From an uncultured Actinomycetes bacterium (lineage in GTDB: Bacteria; Actinomycetota; Thermoleophilia; Gaiellales; F1-60-MAGs149), in the NCBI GenBank assembly GCA_903847495.1, contig CAINDT010000057.1, positions 1-10,204 of the forward strand: a stretch of DNA of 10,204 bases, given 5' to 3'. The position numbers and the translations under genes are program-made. Positions 1 to 6,390 of this stretch are shown one piece after another (positions within the stretch are counted from its first letter, which is position 1; the number at the start of each line of letters is the position of its first letter). The notes under the pieces were generated by a model. It saw nothing but the letters and a program-made list of their open reading frames with translations, ran no database searches and was not told the origin of the DNA.

Positions 1-210
1 CACGACGAGTCGGCGGAAGAGGAGTCGTTCGCGCCCGCGCTCGACGGATTGCCCGAGTACCCGCACTACACGCGGCCCTTGGAATTCCGTGGCTGGGAGG
101 TTCCGGAGATCCTCCGATCGGGCGATCACGGCCGCATTGCGGCGTGGCGCAGAGCCCAATCCGAGGCCCGCGCGGGGGAACCTGCGGGGTCGGACGAGGT
201 TTTGGGGTAG
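1..210 (+). CDS. trmD: tRNA (guanine-N1)-methyltransferase TrmD, C-terminal end (partial)
   Basis: The reading frame is open from base 1 and ends with TAG at 208-210, giving the last 69 residues of a protein whose start lies outside the window. The block PEYPHYTRPLEFRGWEVPEI, followed by LRSGDHGRIAAWRR, is the conserved C-terminal region of TrmD. TrmD is the cytoplasmic SPOUT-family methyltransferase that uses S-adenosylmethionine to make m1G37 in tRNAs and so prevents +1 frameshifting. TrmD is a knotted dimer, and this end belongs to its tRNA-binding C-terminal domain. Its stop codon lies 13 nt before the rplS start, and the trmD-rplS neighbourhood is widely conserved. The last 20 or so residues (ARAGEPAGSDEVLG) are an unconserved tail. 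Confidence 0.9.
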   Translation, partial: HDESAEEESFAPALDGLPEYPHYTRPLEFRGWEVPEILRSGDHGRIAAWRRAQSEARAGEPAGSDEVLG

Positions 211-223
211 GATCCCCGCCGGT

Positions 224-565
224 ATGAACATCGTTGAAGAGATCGAAGCAGCACAGCGCCGTGACGTCCCGCAGTTCAAGGCGGGTGACACGGTCAAGGT
301 GCATTTCCGCGTGATCGAGGGCAACCGCCAGCGCGTGCAGGTCTTCGAGGGTGTTTGCATCAAGCGTCACGGCCACGGCACGCGCGAGACCTTCACGGTC
401 CGCAAGCAGTCGTTCGGCATCGGCGTGGAGCGTACGTTCCCGCTGCACTCGCCCAAGATCGACAAGATCGAGGTCGGGGCGATCGGCATGGTGCGCCGCG
501 CGAAGCTGTACTACCTGCGCGACAAGGTGGGCAAGCAGGCGCGCATCCGCGAGAAGCTCCAGTAG
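224..565 (+). CDS. rplS: 50S ribosomal protein L19
   Basis: This encodes 113 residues, the usual length for L19, a large-subunit protein located near the interface with the 30S subunit. Recognisable L19 blocks are the opening MNIVEEIEAAQRRDVPQFKA, the GDTVKVHFRVIEGNRQRVQ strand region, the VFEGVCI motif, the FTVRKQSFGIGVERTFPLHS block and the basic C-terminus VRRAKLYYLRDKVGKQARIR. The frame is open back to base 89, but that stretch overlaps trmD and has no L19 character. The ATG at 224 gives the canonical N-terminus and is preferred. No good Shine-Dalgarno sequence sits at the usual distance. A TAGGAT hexamer (208-213) overlapping the trmD stop ends 10 nt before the ATG and could be a -10 box. 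It follows trmD directly, as in many bacteria. Confidence 0.96.
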   Translation: MNIVEEIEAAQRRDVPQFKAGDTVKVHFRVIEGNRQRVQVFEGVCIKRHGHGTRETFTVRKQSFGIGVERTFPLHSPKIDKIEVGAIGMVRRAKLYYLRDKVGKQARIREKLQ

Positions 566-575
566 GCAGCGCCCT

Positions 576-615
576 CTGACGTCCGCCAGCGCGGAACGTA
601 GGATGTGACGACGTG
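576..615 (+). promoter_or_regulatory. Putative lepB promoter with near-leaderless start
   Basis: CTGACG at 576-581 resembles the -35 consensus TTGACA. It is followed after exactly 17 bp by TAGGAT at 599-604, which resembles the -10 consensus TATAAT. The GTG start at 613 lies only 8 nt after the -10 box, so the predicted transcript would begin within a few bases of the start codon. The same GTAGGA bases could instead be read as a weak Shine-Dalgarno sequence. Inference from sequence only. Confidence 0.5.
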
Positions 616-1212
616 GCCAGTCTGAGAGAGATTCGCAAGAACCCGATCGTCGATCTGGTCACGACCGTGGTCATCGCGGTCGGCATCGCCTACCTCGTGC
701 AGGCGTTCATCGTGAAGCCGTACCGCGTGCCGTCCGGCTCGATGGAGCCGACGATCGCGATCGGCGAGCGCATCATCGCCGCACGCTTCACCATGCGCTT
801 CCAGGACCCGAGCCGCAACCAGATCATCGTCTTCCACCCCAACGGCGTGGGGGCGGACGTCTACGACACCGACACGGCGTCGAGCGAGACGTTCGTCAAG
901 CGCCTGATCGGCATGCCGGGTGAGACGATCGGTGCAATTGGCGGCAAGGTCTACGTCTGCAGCGGCGATGGTCCGACTGAGGGCGGGTCGGTCAAGAGCA
1001 CGCCGGGCTGCGGCTTCCTCGACCAGTCGTTCGTGTCCAGTCCGCAGGACGACTTCGGCCCGACGAAGATCGCCGATAACCGCTATTTCATGATGGGTGA
1101 CAACCGCGCCGACTCGGACGATTCGCGCAACTGGGGCCCCGTCACGAAGGAACAGATGATCGGCATCGCGTTCATGTCGTACTGGCCGCCGAGTCGCATC
1201 TCGATCTGGTGA
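613..1212 (+). CDS. lepB: Signal peptidase I (active S26A protease)
   Basis: This is a 199-residue type I signal peptidase that removes Sec and Tat signal peptides on the outer face of the cytoplasmic membrane. Residues about 13-33 form the single N-terminal membrane anchor. The catalytic serine is Ser43 in PSGSMEPT and the general base is Lys96 in TFVKRLIGMPGE. The later box MGDNRADSDDSRNWG (161-175) is the conserved S26 C-terminal motif. Cys116 and Cys133 flank a short insertion and could form a disulfide on the exported side. The GTG start was chosen because it follows the candidate promoter and gives a normal short cytoplasmic tail (MASLREIRKN). The rplS-lepB order is common in Actinobacteria. 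The next gene, 4 nt downstream, encodes a degenerate paralogue of this protein. Confidence 0.95.
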   Translation: MASLREIRKNPIVDLVTTVVIAVGIAYLVQAFIVKPYRVPSGSMEPTIAIGERIIAARFTMRFQDPSRNQIIVFHPNGVGADVYDTDTASSETFVKRLIGMPGETIGAIGGKVYVCSGDGPTEGGSVKSTPGCGFLDQSFVSSPQDDFGPTKIADNRYFMMGDNRADSDDSRNWGPVTKEQMIGIAFMSYWPPSRISIW

Positions 1213-1216
1213 GCTG

Positions 1217-2152
1217 ATGGGCACCCGCGAGAGCACGCGACAGATCGAGCTCAATCGCCGGCGCCGTCGCAACAGCCTGAAGAAGCCGCCACGCTTCCTC
1301 GGCATCGCCCGGATCATGCGCTGGCCGCGGCCGCTCGGCGGGCTGCTCTTGGTCGTGCTCCTGTATCTCGGCGCGGTGATCTGGGCGCCGTTGATGTGGC
1401 CGGCGGCGATCGTCTGGGGCCTGTGGGCGGCAGCGGCGGTGCTCGACGCCGCTCTGCGCGGCTCGAAGGGCATGCTGGCGGGTATCTTCGCGATCGTGCT
1501 CGGTCCGCTGGGCGCGTCGATCGTCTCGTTCCTGCGGCGGCGCTCGATCCGCAAGGTGCCGGGCGAGGGCTTTAGCTGGCCCACGACGTATTCGCTTATC
1601 GCCCTCGCTCTGGGCTTCCTGCTGGCGGCGTTCGTGTTCGGCGCAGCCCTGCGCATCGGGCCGCATGGCGTGTCCGTCCCCAGGGCGGCGATGGGCGATC
1701 GCATCGCATCGGGTGATCGCGTGCTGGTGGTGCCGAAGAACTACTCGGCGGTCAAGGTCGGCGACATCGTCGTCGTCGATCGCTTCGAGGGGGTCGACGC
1801 GGCGCTCGGACAGTCCGAGCCGATTGCGGGCGTCGGCCGCATCATCGGCTCGCCTGGCCAGGTCGTCGGCGCGATCGACGGCAAGCTGTATCTCTGCAAG
1901 AACCTGCCGGATGCCACCGTGGGCCTGCAGGAGGAGGACGAGTGCTCGAACCCCTCCGAGCTGCTGTACCTGAAGACGCCGACGCCGGACTTCGGCCCGA
2001 TCCGCATTCCGGAGGACACCTGGTGGGTGATGTCGGACGATCGTCAGGGGACGCTGATCGACTCGCGCGTGTACGGCGCAGTGCCGCAGGATGCGATCGC
2101 GGGACGCGTGATCGCGATCCTGACGCCGTTGAACCGCTTCAAGATCCTCTAG
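1217..2152 (+). CDS. Catalytically inactive signal-peptidase-like membrane protein (S26 paralogue)
   Basis: This is a 311-residue protein with an N-terminal basic region (RRRRR, 15-19). Four hydrophobic segments follow, at about 40-57, 59-80, 86-105 and 124-146, and then an S26 signal-peptidase domain from about 150 to the end. The domain aligns collinearly with the neighbouring LepB. The serine box PSGSMEPT is replaced by PRAAMGDR, putting Ala158 at the nucleophile position. The lysine box TFVKRLIGMPGE becomes AGVGRIIGSPGQ, putting Gly207 at the base position. The MGDNR box becomes MSDDR (272-276). The paired cysteines (Cys227, Cys243) and the DFGP motif are kept. The fold therefore appears preserved while peptidase activity is lost. 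It starts 4 nt after the lepB stop, so the two are probably co-transcribed. A role as a regulatory or substrate-binding partner of LepB is my inference. An automated annotation would probably call it signal peptidase I. Confidence 0.88.
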   Translation: MGTRESTRQIELNRRRRRNSLKKPPRFLGIARIMRWPRPLGGLLLVVLLYLGAVIWAPLMWPAAIVWGLWAAAAVLDAALRGSKGMLAGIFAIVLGPLGASIVSFLRRRSIRKVPGEGFSWPTTYSLIALALGFLLAAFVFGAALRIGPHGVSVPRAAMGDRIASGDRVLVVPKNYSAVKVGDIVVVDRFEGVDAALGQSEPIAGVGRIIGSPGQVVGAIDGKLYLCKNLPDATVGLQEEDECSNPSELLYLKTPTPDFGPIRIPEDTWWVMSDDRQGTLIDSRVYGAVPQDAIAGRVIAILTPLNRFKIL

Positions 2153-2200
2153 GCGCGCATCTCGCGCGCGACCGTGCGCATCGCGCGCCGACGGGGTGGC

Positions 2201-2215
2201 TACGCTCGTGGCATG
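2201..2215 (+). promoter_or_regulatory. Putative -10 box directly before the rnhB start
   Basis: TACGCT at 2201-2206 fits the TANNNT pattern and ends 6 nt before the ATG at 2213. There is no Shine-Dalgarno sequence in this interval. The same spacing occurs before the genes at 7643 and 9812, which suggests a leaderless transcript start. No convincing -35 element is visible, so this is weak taken alone. Confidence 0.35.
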
Positions 2216-2854
2216 GCTCCCCGCACGCCCGCCGGACGCGAATTGCTGCTGCACGATCGTCAACTGGGTTCGCGCTTCGTGGCGGGAGCCGACGAGGCCG
2301 GGCGTGGCGCCTTGGCGGGCCCGATTGTGGCCGCCGCCGTGCTGTTCGAGCCGCGGGCGCTCACGCCCGAGCACCTGGCGGGGCTGGAGCGCCTGAACGA
2401 CTCCAAGAAGCTGTCCGAGGCGCGTCGTGACGAGCTCGCCGTGATCATCGGTGCGGCAGCCGTCTCCATCTCCGTGGTGGCGATCTCAGCGGCCGAGATC
2501 GACGAGATCGGCATCCAGGCCGCCAATCTCGGCGGTCTCAGTCGCGCGCTTGATCTCGTGCACGCGCCCGAGGGGTCCGAGCTCCTCGTCGATGGCTTCT
2601 CGCTGCCGATGCAGGCGCGGTCGCACCGTGCGCTGGTCAAGGGCGACGCGACGAGCGCGGCGATCGCGGCGGCGTCGATCATCGCGAAGACGACGCGGGA
2701 CCGCGTCATGGAGCAGCTCGACAGCGTCTCGCCCGGCTACGGGTTCGGAGCACATGCGGGGTACGGCACGGCCGTGCACAAGGAGGCCATCACGCGACTC
2801 GGTCCGTGTCGTGCCCACCGGCACTCCTTCGCGCCGATCTCGCTGGCTGCGTAG
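2213..2854 (+). CDS. rnhB: Ribonuclease HII
   Basis: This is a 213-residue RNase HII, which cleaves the RNA strand of RNA-DNA hybrids and incises at single ribonucleotides misincorporated in DNA. The family motif ADEAGRGALAGP (26-37) carries the first catalytic pair, Asp27 and Glu28. Asp127 in LLVDGF and Asp145 in VKGDATSAAIAAASIIAKT complete the four-acid metal site. NDSKKLS (62-68) and the GYG...H...GPCRAHRHSF C-terminal block are also typical. The frame is open upstream to a GTG at 2174, but the ATG at 2213 is preferred. It gives a normal N-terminus and sits 6 nt after a TACGCT -10-like hexamer. The gene follows the inactive signal-peptidase paralogue by 60 nt, and its 3' end overlaps the likely start of yraN. 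Confidence 0.94.
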   Translation: MAPRTPAGRELLLHDRQLGSRFVAGADEAGRGALAGPIVAAAVLFEPRALTPEHLAGLERLNDSKKLSEARRDELAVIIGAAAVSISVVAISAAEIDEIGIQAANLGGLSRALDLVHAPEGSELLVDGFSLPMQARSHRALVKGDATSAAIAAASIIAKTTRDRVMEQLDSVSPGYGFGAHAGYGTAVHKEAITRLGPCRAHRHSFAPISLAA

Positions 2855-3227
2855 GACTCCCGCGCAGGTCGGGCGTGACGGCGAGCTGTTCGCCGCGCTG
2901 CTCTACCTGTTGCGGGGGTATCTGATCGTCGCCCGCGACGTGCGGATGCCCGCGGGGCAGGTTGACCTCGTGTGCCGCCGTGGACGGCTGCTCGTGGTGG
3001 TGGAGGTCAAACGGCGCCGCACGCGCGGGCGCTTTGGTGCCGTGCATGCGCTGTCTCGCCGGCAGGAGGAGCGCCTGCTGGCGGCGACCACGCAGCTGGA
3101 GCGCCGCCATCGCTGGGCTACCACGGCGCGCATCGACCTCGTCACAATCGACGGCTGGCGCGTGCGCATCTGGCGCAGTGCCGTGACGCGCGAGCGGCAC
3201 CGGCGCGACTCTGCGCAGCCGTGGTGA
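2811..3227 (+). CDS. yraN: UPF0102 family protein YraN (putative endonuclease-fold protein)
   Basis: With the GTG at 2811 this encodes 138 residues and overlaps the last 44 nt of rnhB in another frame. The UPF0102 signature begins at Gly21: GRDGE (21-25), then GQVDLV (49-54), then VVVEVKRRR (62-70). These give the Asp52 / Glu65-X-Lys67 arrangement of a restriction-endonuclease-like (PD-(D/E)XK) fold. In most relatives the second motif is GE[IV]D, so Gln50 replaces a common glutamate. The first 20 residues (basic, Ser/Arg/Pro-rich) are not conserved, so the real start is uncertain. No other ATG, GTG or TTG lies in frame between 2811 and the conserved core, although a CTG at 2847 is possible. 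UPF0102 genes commonly sit beside rnhB, comM and dprA, as here. The biochemical function is not established. Confidence 0.85.
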   Translation: MPTGTPSRRSRWLRRTPAQVGRDGELFAALLYLLRGYLIVARDVRMPAGQVDLVCRRGRLLVVVEVKRRRTRGRFGAVHALSRRQEERLLAATTQLERRHRWATTARIDLVTIDGWRVRIWRSAVTRERHRRDSAQPW

Positions 3228-3264
3228 CACGCCGTCGCTCGCCGGACGCACGAGGACTGCGAGC

Positions 3265-4767
3265 GTGGGGCGCATGCTCACTCGCGCCCATGCCTTCGCC
3301 CTGACGGGACTCGATGCCACCCCGGTGGAAATCGAGGTCTACACGTCGCTCAAGCCCAAGAACCCGTGCTTCACGATCGTCGGCTTGCCTGACAAGGCGT
3401 TGCAGGAGGCGCGCTCGCGCATTCGCTCGGCCGCGTTTGCAGCGGGTGTGGACACGGTGGAATCGCTGCTGCTGGTCAACCTCGCGCCGGCCGAGGTGCG
3501 CAAGGAGGGCGCGGGCTTCGATCTGCCGATCGCGCTGGCGGTGTTGGCCGGGCATGGCGCCGTCGATGAGAGGCTGGTCGATGAGGTCGCGGCGGTCGGC
3601 GAGCTCGCCTTCGACGGCCGCCTGCGACCCGTACCGGGCATCCTGTCGATCGCAGAGGCTGCGGTGCGTGCTGGACGACCAGTGCTGCTGTGCCCGGTGG
3701 AGTGCGCCGCCGAGGCGGCGCTGGTCCCCGGCTGCCAGCCGCTCGGCTGCGAGTCGGTGCAGCATGCCGTCCGGGTGCTCCGTGGCGAATCCCAGCCGAC
3801 CACGCCTACGGCATCCCCGAGCGGTCCGTTGGTGGTCGCCCCCGATCTCGCCGACGTGCGTGGCCAGCCGGGTGCCAGACGGGCGCTGGAGATCTGTGCG
3901 GCGGGCGGGCACAACCTGCTGATGATCGGACCGCCGGGCGTGGGCAAGACCATGCTGGCCAAGCGTCTGCCGGGCATCTTGCCGCCGCTCAACGACGAGC
4001 AGGCCCTGCTCGCTACGCGCATCCACTCGGCGGCGGGCGTCCTCCCGGCCGGAGCAGGCCTGGTGCGCGTACCGCCGTTCCGCGCGCCGCATCACTCCGC
4101 CACGACGCCCGCGCTGGTTGGCGGTGGCACGCGCATCCGTCCAGGCGAGGCCACCCTCGCCACGGGTGGCGTGCTCTTTCTCGACGAGCTGCCGGAGTTT
4201 CGTCGCGATGCGCTCGAGGCGCTGCGGGTGCCGATTGAGGACGGCGTGGTGCGCATCTCGCGCGCGTCGGGCAGCGTGGTGCTGCCATCGCGCTTCTCTC
4301 TGATCGCCGCCATGAACCCATGTCCGTGCGGCGGGGGCGGCCCGCAGGGGTGCACGTGCCCCCGCGAGCGTGTGATTGCCTACCAGCGCAAGGCGAGCGG
4401 GCCACTGCTCGACCGCATCGATGTCGGCGTGCGGTTGGAGCGCCCGGCGCCCGAGGTGCTGCGCGTCGATCGACCCGAGACGACCACCGTGGTGCGCGAA
4501 CGGGTCTGCGCGGCGCGCGATCGCCAGTATGCCCGCGGGGTGGTGAACGGCCTGTTGCCGGTCGATCTCCTGGAGCACGTCGCGCCGCTGTCGGGGGAGT
4601 GCACCCAGCTGGTGGATGAGGCAGTCCGACGGCTGTCGCTGTCGCCGCGCGGCATCCATCGGATCCAACGCGTAGCCCGCACGATCGCCGACCTCGCGAA
4701 GAGCGACGCGATTGCGCCGGCGCACGTGGCCGAGGCGATCGCCGTGCGGCTGGGGGCGATCGCGTGA
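3265..4767 (+). CDS. comM: Mg-chelatase-like AAA+ ATPase ComM (YifB family)
   Basis: This is a 500-residue full-length ComM/YifB protein. Family members are hexameric AAA+ helicases that promote branch migration when imported single-stranded DNA is integrated during natural transformation. The N-terminal ChlI-like domain (about 5-170) contains FTIVGLPDKALQEARSR and VNLAPAEVRKEGAGFDLPIA. The AAA+ core has Walker A GPPGVGKT (222-229), Walker B GGVLFLDELPEF (301-312) and the LLDRIDV segment at 381-387. Two CxC pairs (Cys353/Cys355, Cys363/Cys365) form the zinc-binding insert typical of the family. The C-terminal helical domain ends in a lid-like region. GAGGA at 3252-3256 supports the GTG at 3265, while the in-frame ATG at 3274 would give the more usual MLTRAHAFALTG start. 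The gene lies 37 nt after yraN and overlaps dprA by 4 nt. Confidence 0.95.
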   Translation: MGRMLTRAHAFALTGLDATPVEIEVYTSLKPKNPCFTIVGLPDKALQEARSRIRSAAFAAGVDTVESLLLVNLAPAEVRKEGAGFDLPIALAVLAGHGAVDERLVDEVAAVGELAFDGRLRPVPGILSIAEAAVRAGRPVLLCPVECAAEAALVPGCQPLGCESVQHAVRVLRGESQPTTPTASPSGPLVVAPDLADVRGQPGARRALEICAAGGHNLLMIGPPGVGKTMLAKRLPGILPPLNDEQALLATRIHSAAGVLPAGAGLVRVPPFRAPHHSATTPALVGGGTRIRPGEATLATGGVLFLDELPEFRRDALEALRVPIEDGVVRISRASGSVVLPSRFSLIAAMNPCPCGGGGPQGCTCPRERVIAYQRKASGPLLDRIDVGVRLERPAPEVLRVDRPETTTVVRERVCAARDRQYARGVVNGLLPVDLLEHVAPLSGECTQLVDEAVRRLSLSPRGIHRIQRVARTIADLAKSDAIAPAHVAEAIAVRLGAIA

Positions 4768-5630
4768 TCGCCCCGGCCCCGGGCGATCCGGACTATCCCG
4801 AGCGTCTGCACGATCTCGCGGATCCACCCGGGCGTCTGTTCGTGCGCGAGCCGGTGGATGCCGAACGGCTACGGGCGCTGCTCGCACCTCCGCTGGTGGC
4901 GATCGTCGGCTCGCGCAGCGCCAGCGCCGCAGGCATTGCCTTCGCCTCTCGTCTGGCGGGCGAGTTGGCGGCGAGTGGGGTAGGGGTCGTGTCGGGGCTG
5001 GCACGTGGGATCGACGCCGGCGCGCATCAGGGGGCTCTCGATCGCGGCGGCCGTACCGTCGCGGTGCTCGGCTGTGGCGTCGATCGCGACTACCCCTCCG
5101 CGACGGTTCCGCTGGCCCGACGCATCGCAGTCGATGGCGCGATTCTTTCCGAGTACCCACCGAGCACGCCGCCGGCGCCGTTCCGCTTTCCCGAGCGAAA
5201 CCGCATCGTGGCTGCGCTCGCCGACGCGACGATCGTGATCGAAGCAGCCGCCCGCAGCGGCGCCTTGATCACTGCCCGTCTCGCGCTCGATCTGGGGCGC
5301 GACGTGCTCGCCGTACCGGGGGCGCCGTGGCAGAGCGGGGCCGAGGGTACAAACCTGTTGCTCAAGGACGGCGCGCTGCCGCTGACCGGCGCAGCAGACG
5401 CGCTTGTGGCCCTGGGGTTCGATCCGGGCACGACGCGAGACGATGACCCGGCAGTCGACGGCTCGGCGCGCAAGGTACTGGCCGCCCTGCGTCGCGAACC
5501 GGCCTCCGCCGACGTGTTGGCTGCGCGCTGCGGACTCACATCGTCTGCTGCCGCAGCACTGATTGCGGAGCTCGAGCTGAAGGGGCTGCTGGTACGGGAA
5601 CTCGACGGACGGCTCGTCCCGACTGCGTGA
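4764..5630 (+). CDS. dprA: DNA-processing protein DprA (Smf)
   Basis: This is a 288-residue DprA, which binds incoming single-stranded DNA and loads RecA during natural transformation. The Rossmann-like DNA_processg_A domain (about 5-215) shows VGSRSAS (48-54), SGLARGIDAGAHQGAL (77-92), VLGCGVDRDYPS, RFPERNRIVAAL (141-152), the EAAARSGALITA segment and the VLAVPG strand (181-186). The C-terminal part (about 233-288) is a short winged-helix-like domain (LAALRREPASADVLAARCGL onward) like those found in many DprA proteins. The GTG start overlaps the comM stop as GTGA, indicating translational coupling. The presence of comM and dprA does not prove competence, because no DNA-uptake genes lie in this window and both genes are widespread in non-transformable bacteria. 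Confidence 0.94.
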   Translation: MIAPAPGDPDYPERLHDLADPPGRLFVREPVDAERLRALLAPPLVAIVGSRSASAAGIAFASRLAGELAASGVGVVSGLARGIDAGAHQGALDRGGRTVAVLGCGVDRDYPSATVPLARRIAVDGAILSEYPPSTPPAPFRFPERNRIVAALADATIVIEAAARSGALITARLALDLGRDVLAVPGAPWQSGAEGTNLLLKDGALPLTGAADALVALGFDPGTTRDDDPAVDGSARKVLAALRREPASADVLAARCGLTSSAAAALIAELELKGLLVRELDGRLVPTA

Positions 5631-5653
5631 CCCTGCGAAGAAGCGGACAGCAC

Positions 5654-5708
5654 GTCGCCCGCAGGCGACTAGCATTGGACAAGCAATCGCTTTCAACCCA
5701 CCAGGAGG
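5654..5708 (+). promoter_or_regulatory. Putative sodA promoter, inverted repeat and Shine-Dalgarno sequence
   Basis: A perfect inverted repeat, GTCGCC-cgca-GGCGAC (5654-5669), abuts a TAGCAT hexamer (5670-5675) that could be the -10 box. A strong Shine-Dalgarno AGGAGG (5703-5708) ends 4 nt before the sodA ATG, implying a leader of about 30 nt. The repeat occupies the -35/-10 spacer, where a repressor operator would be effective. It could instead be a weak hairpin after dprA. No good -35 element is visible. Confidence 0.45.
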
Positions 5709-5712
5709 ACAC

Positions 5713-6315
5713 ATGGCCTTCGAGCTTCCCGCTCTCGCCTATCCGTTCGACGCGCTCGAGCCCCACATCGACGCGACCACGATGGAGATCCATCACGACC
5801 GCCATCACCAGGCCTACGTCGACAACGCCAACGCGGCGCTGGCCGGCACGGAGTGGGAGAACACGCCGGTCGAGGAGCTGCTGACGCAGCTGGACAAGCT
5901 GCCCGCTGACAAGCAGGGCCCGGTCCGCAACAACGCCGGCGGCCATGCCAACCACACGCTCTTCTGGGAGATCCTCGGCAACAACGGCAGCCAGCCCTCG
6001 GGCGACCTCGCCGCTGCGATCGACGCCGAGTGCGGTGGACTCGACGCTCTCAAGGCCGCGATGACCGACGCTGGCATCAAGCGCTTCGGCTCCGGCTGGA
6101 GCTGGCTCGTCGTCAACGGCGGCAAGCTCGAGGTCATGTCGACTCCGAACCAGGACTCGCCGATCTCCGAGGGCAAGACGCCGATCCTCGGCATCGACGT
6201 CTGGGAGCACGCGTACTACCTCAAGTACCAGAACAAGCGCCCCGGCTACCTCGAGGCCATCTGGAACGTCGTCAACTGGGACGCCGTCGGCGCCAAGTAC
6301 GACGCCGCCAAGTAG
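5713..6315 (+). CDS. sodA: Superoxide dismutase, Mn-type (Fe/Mn family)
   Basis: This is a 200-residue Fe/Mn superoxide dismutase that converts superoxide to oxygen and hydrogen peroxide. The four metal ligands are visible: His27 in MEIHHDRHHQAY, His81 in GGHANHTLFWE, and Asp162 and His166 in DVWEHAYYLKYQ. Gly76-Gly77 before His78, and Gln147 in TPNQDSPI, are the pattern associated with manganese rather than iron, although cambialistic use cannot be excluded. There is no signal peptide, so it is cytoplasmic. The start is set by a strong AGGAGG 4 nt upstream of the ATG. The gene has its own putative promoter after dprA and ends at a strong bidirectional hairpin, so it is probably monocistronic. 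Confidence 0.97.
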   Translation: MAFELPALAYPFDALEPHIDATTMEIHHDRHHQAYVDNANAALAGTEWENTPVEELLTQLDKLPADKQGPVRNNAGGHANHTLFWEILGNNGSQPSGDLAAAIDAECGGLDALKAAMTDAGIKRFGSGWSWLVVNGGKLEVMSTPNQDSPISEGKTPILGIDVWEHAYYLKYQNKRPGYLEAIWNVVNWDAVGAKYDAAK

Positions 6316-6327
6316 TTCACGAACGCA

Positions 6328-6375
6328 GAAGGGCCCCGGTTCTCCCTCCGTCTGGAGGAAGAACCGGGGCCCTTC
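6328..6375. terminator. Bidirectional hairpin terminator between sodA and the convergent gene
   Basis: The left arm 6328-6349 and right arm 6354-6375 are complementary over 22 bp with one mismatch, around a 4-nt loop (GTCT). The stem core is GGGCCCCGGTTC / GAACCGGGGCCC. On the plus strand it is followed by TCGTCGTTTCT, a T-enriched but interrupted tail. It lies 12 nt after the sodA stop and 15 nt after the stop of the convergent minus-strand gene, so it can serve both. Its 3' arm and tail share GGCCCTTCGTCGTT with the next hairpin. Confidence 0.9.
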
Positions 6376-6390
6376 GTCGTTTCTAGCGCG

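Noticed and set aside
89..223. N-terminal extension of rplS back to base 89
   Set aside because: It overlaps trmD and encodes an Arg/Pro-rich stretch with no L19 similarity. The ATG at 224 gives the standard L19 N-terminus.
2174..2212. Upstream GTG start for rnhB
   Set aside because: The added residues (MRIARRRGGYARG) are not typical of RNase HII, and a -10-like box lies between the two candidate starts.
511..5160. Long minus-strand open frames at 511-1704, 1172-2374 and 3142-5160
   Set aside because: They are antisense to lepB, its paralogue, comM and dprA. Their translations are Arg/Ala/His-rich with no family motifs, as expected for shadows of high-GC coding DNA.
4764..5630. Complete natural competence locus
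   Set aside because: Only comM and dprA are present. No comEA, comEC, pilus or uptake genes lie in the window, and both genes are widespread in non-competent bacteria.
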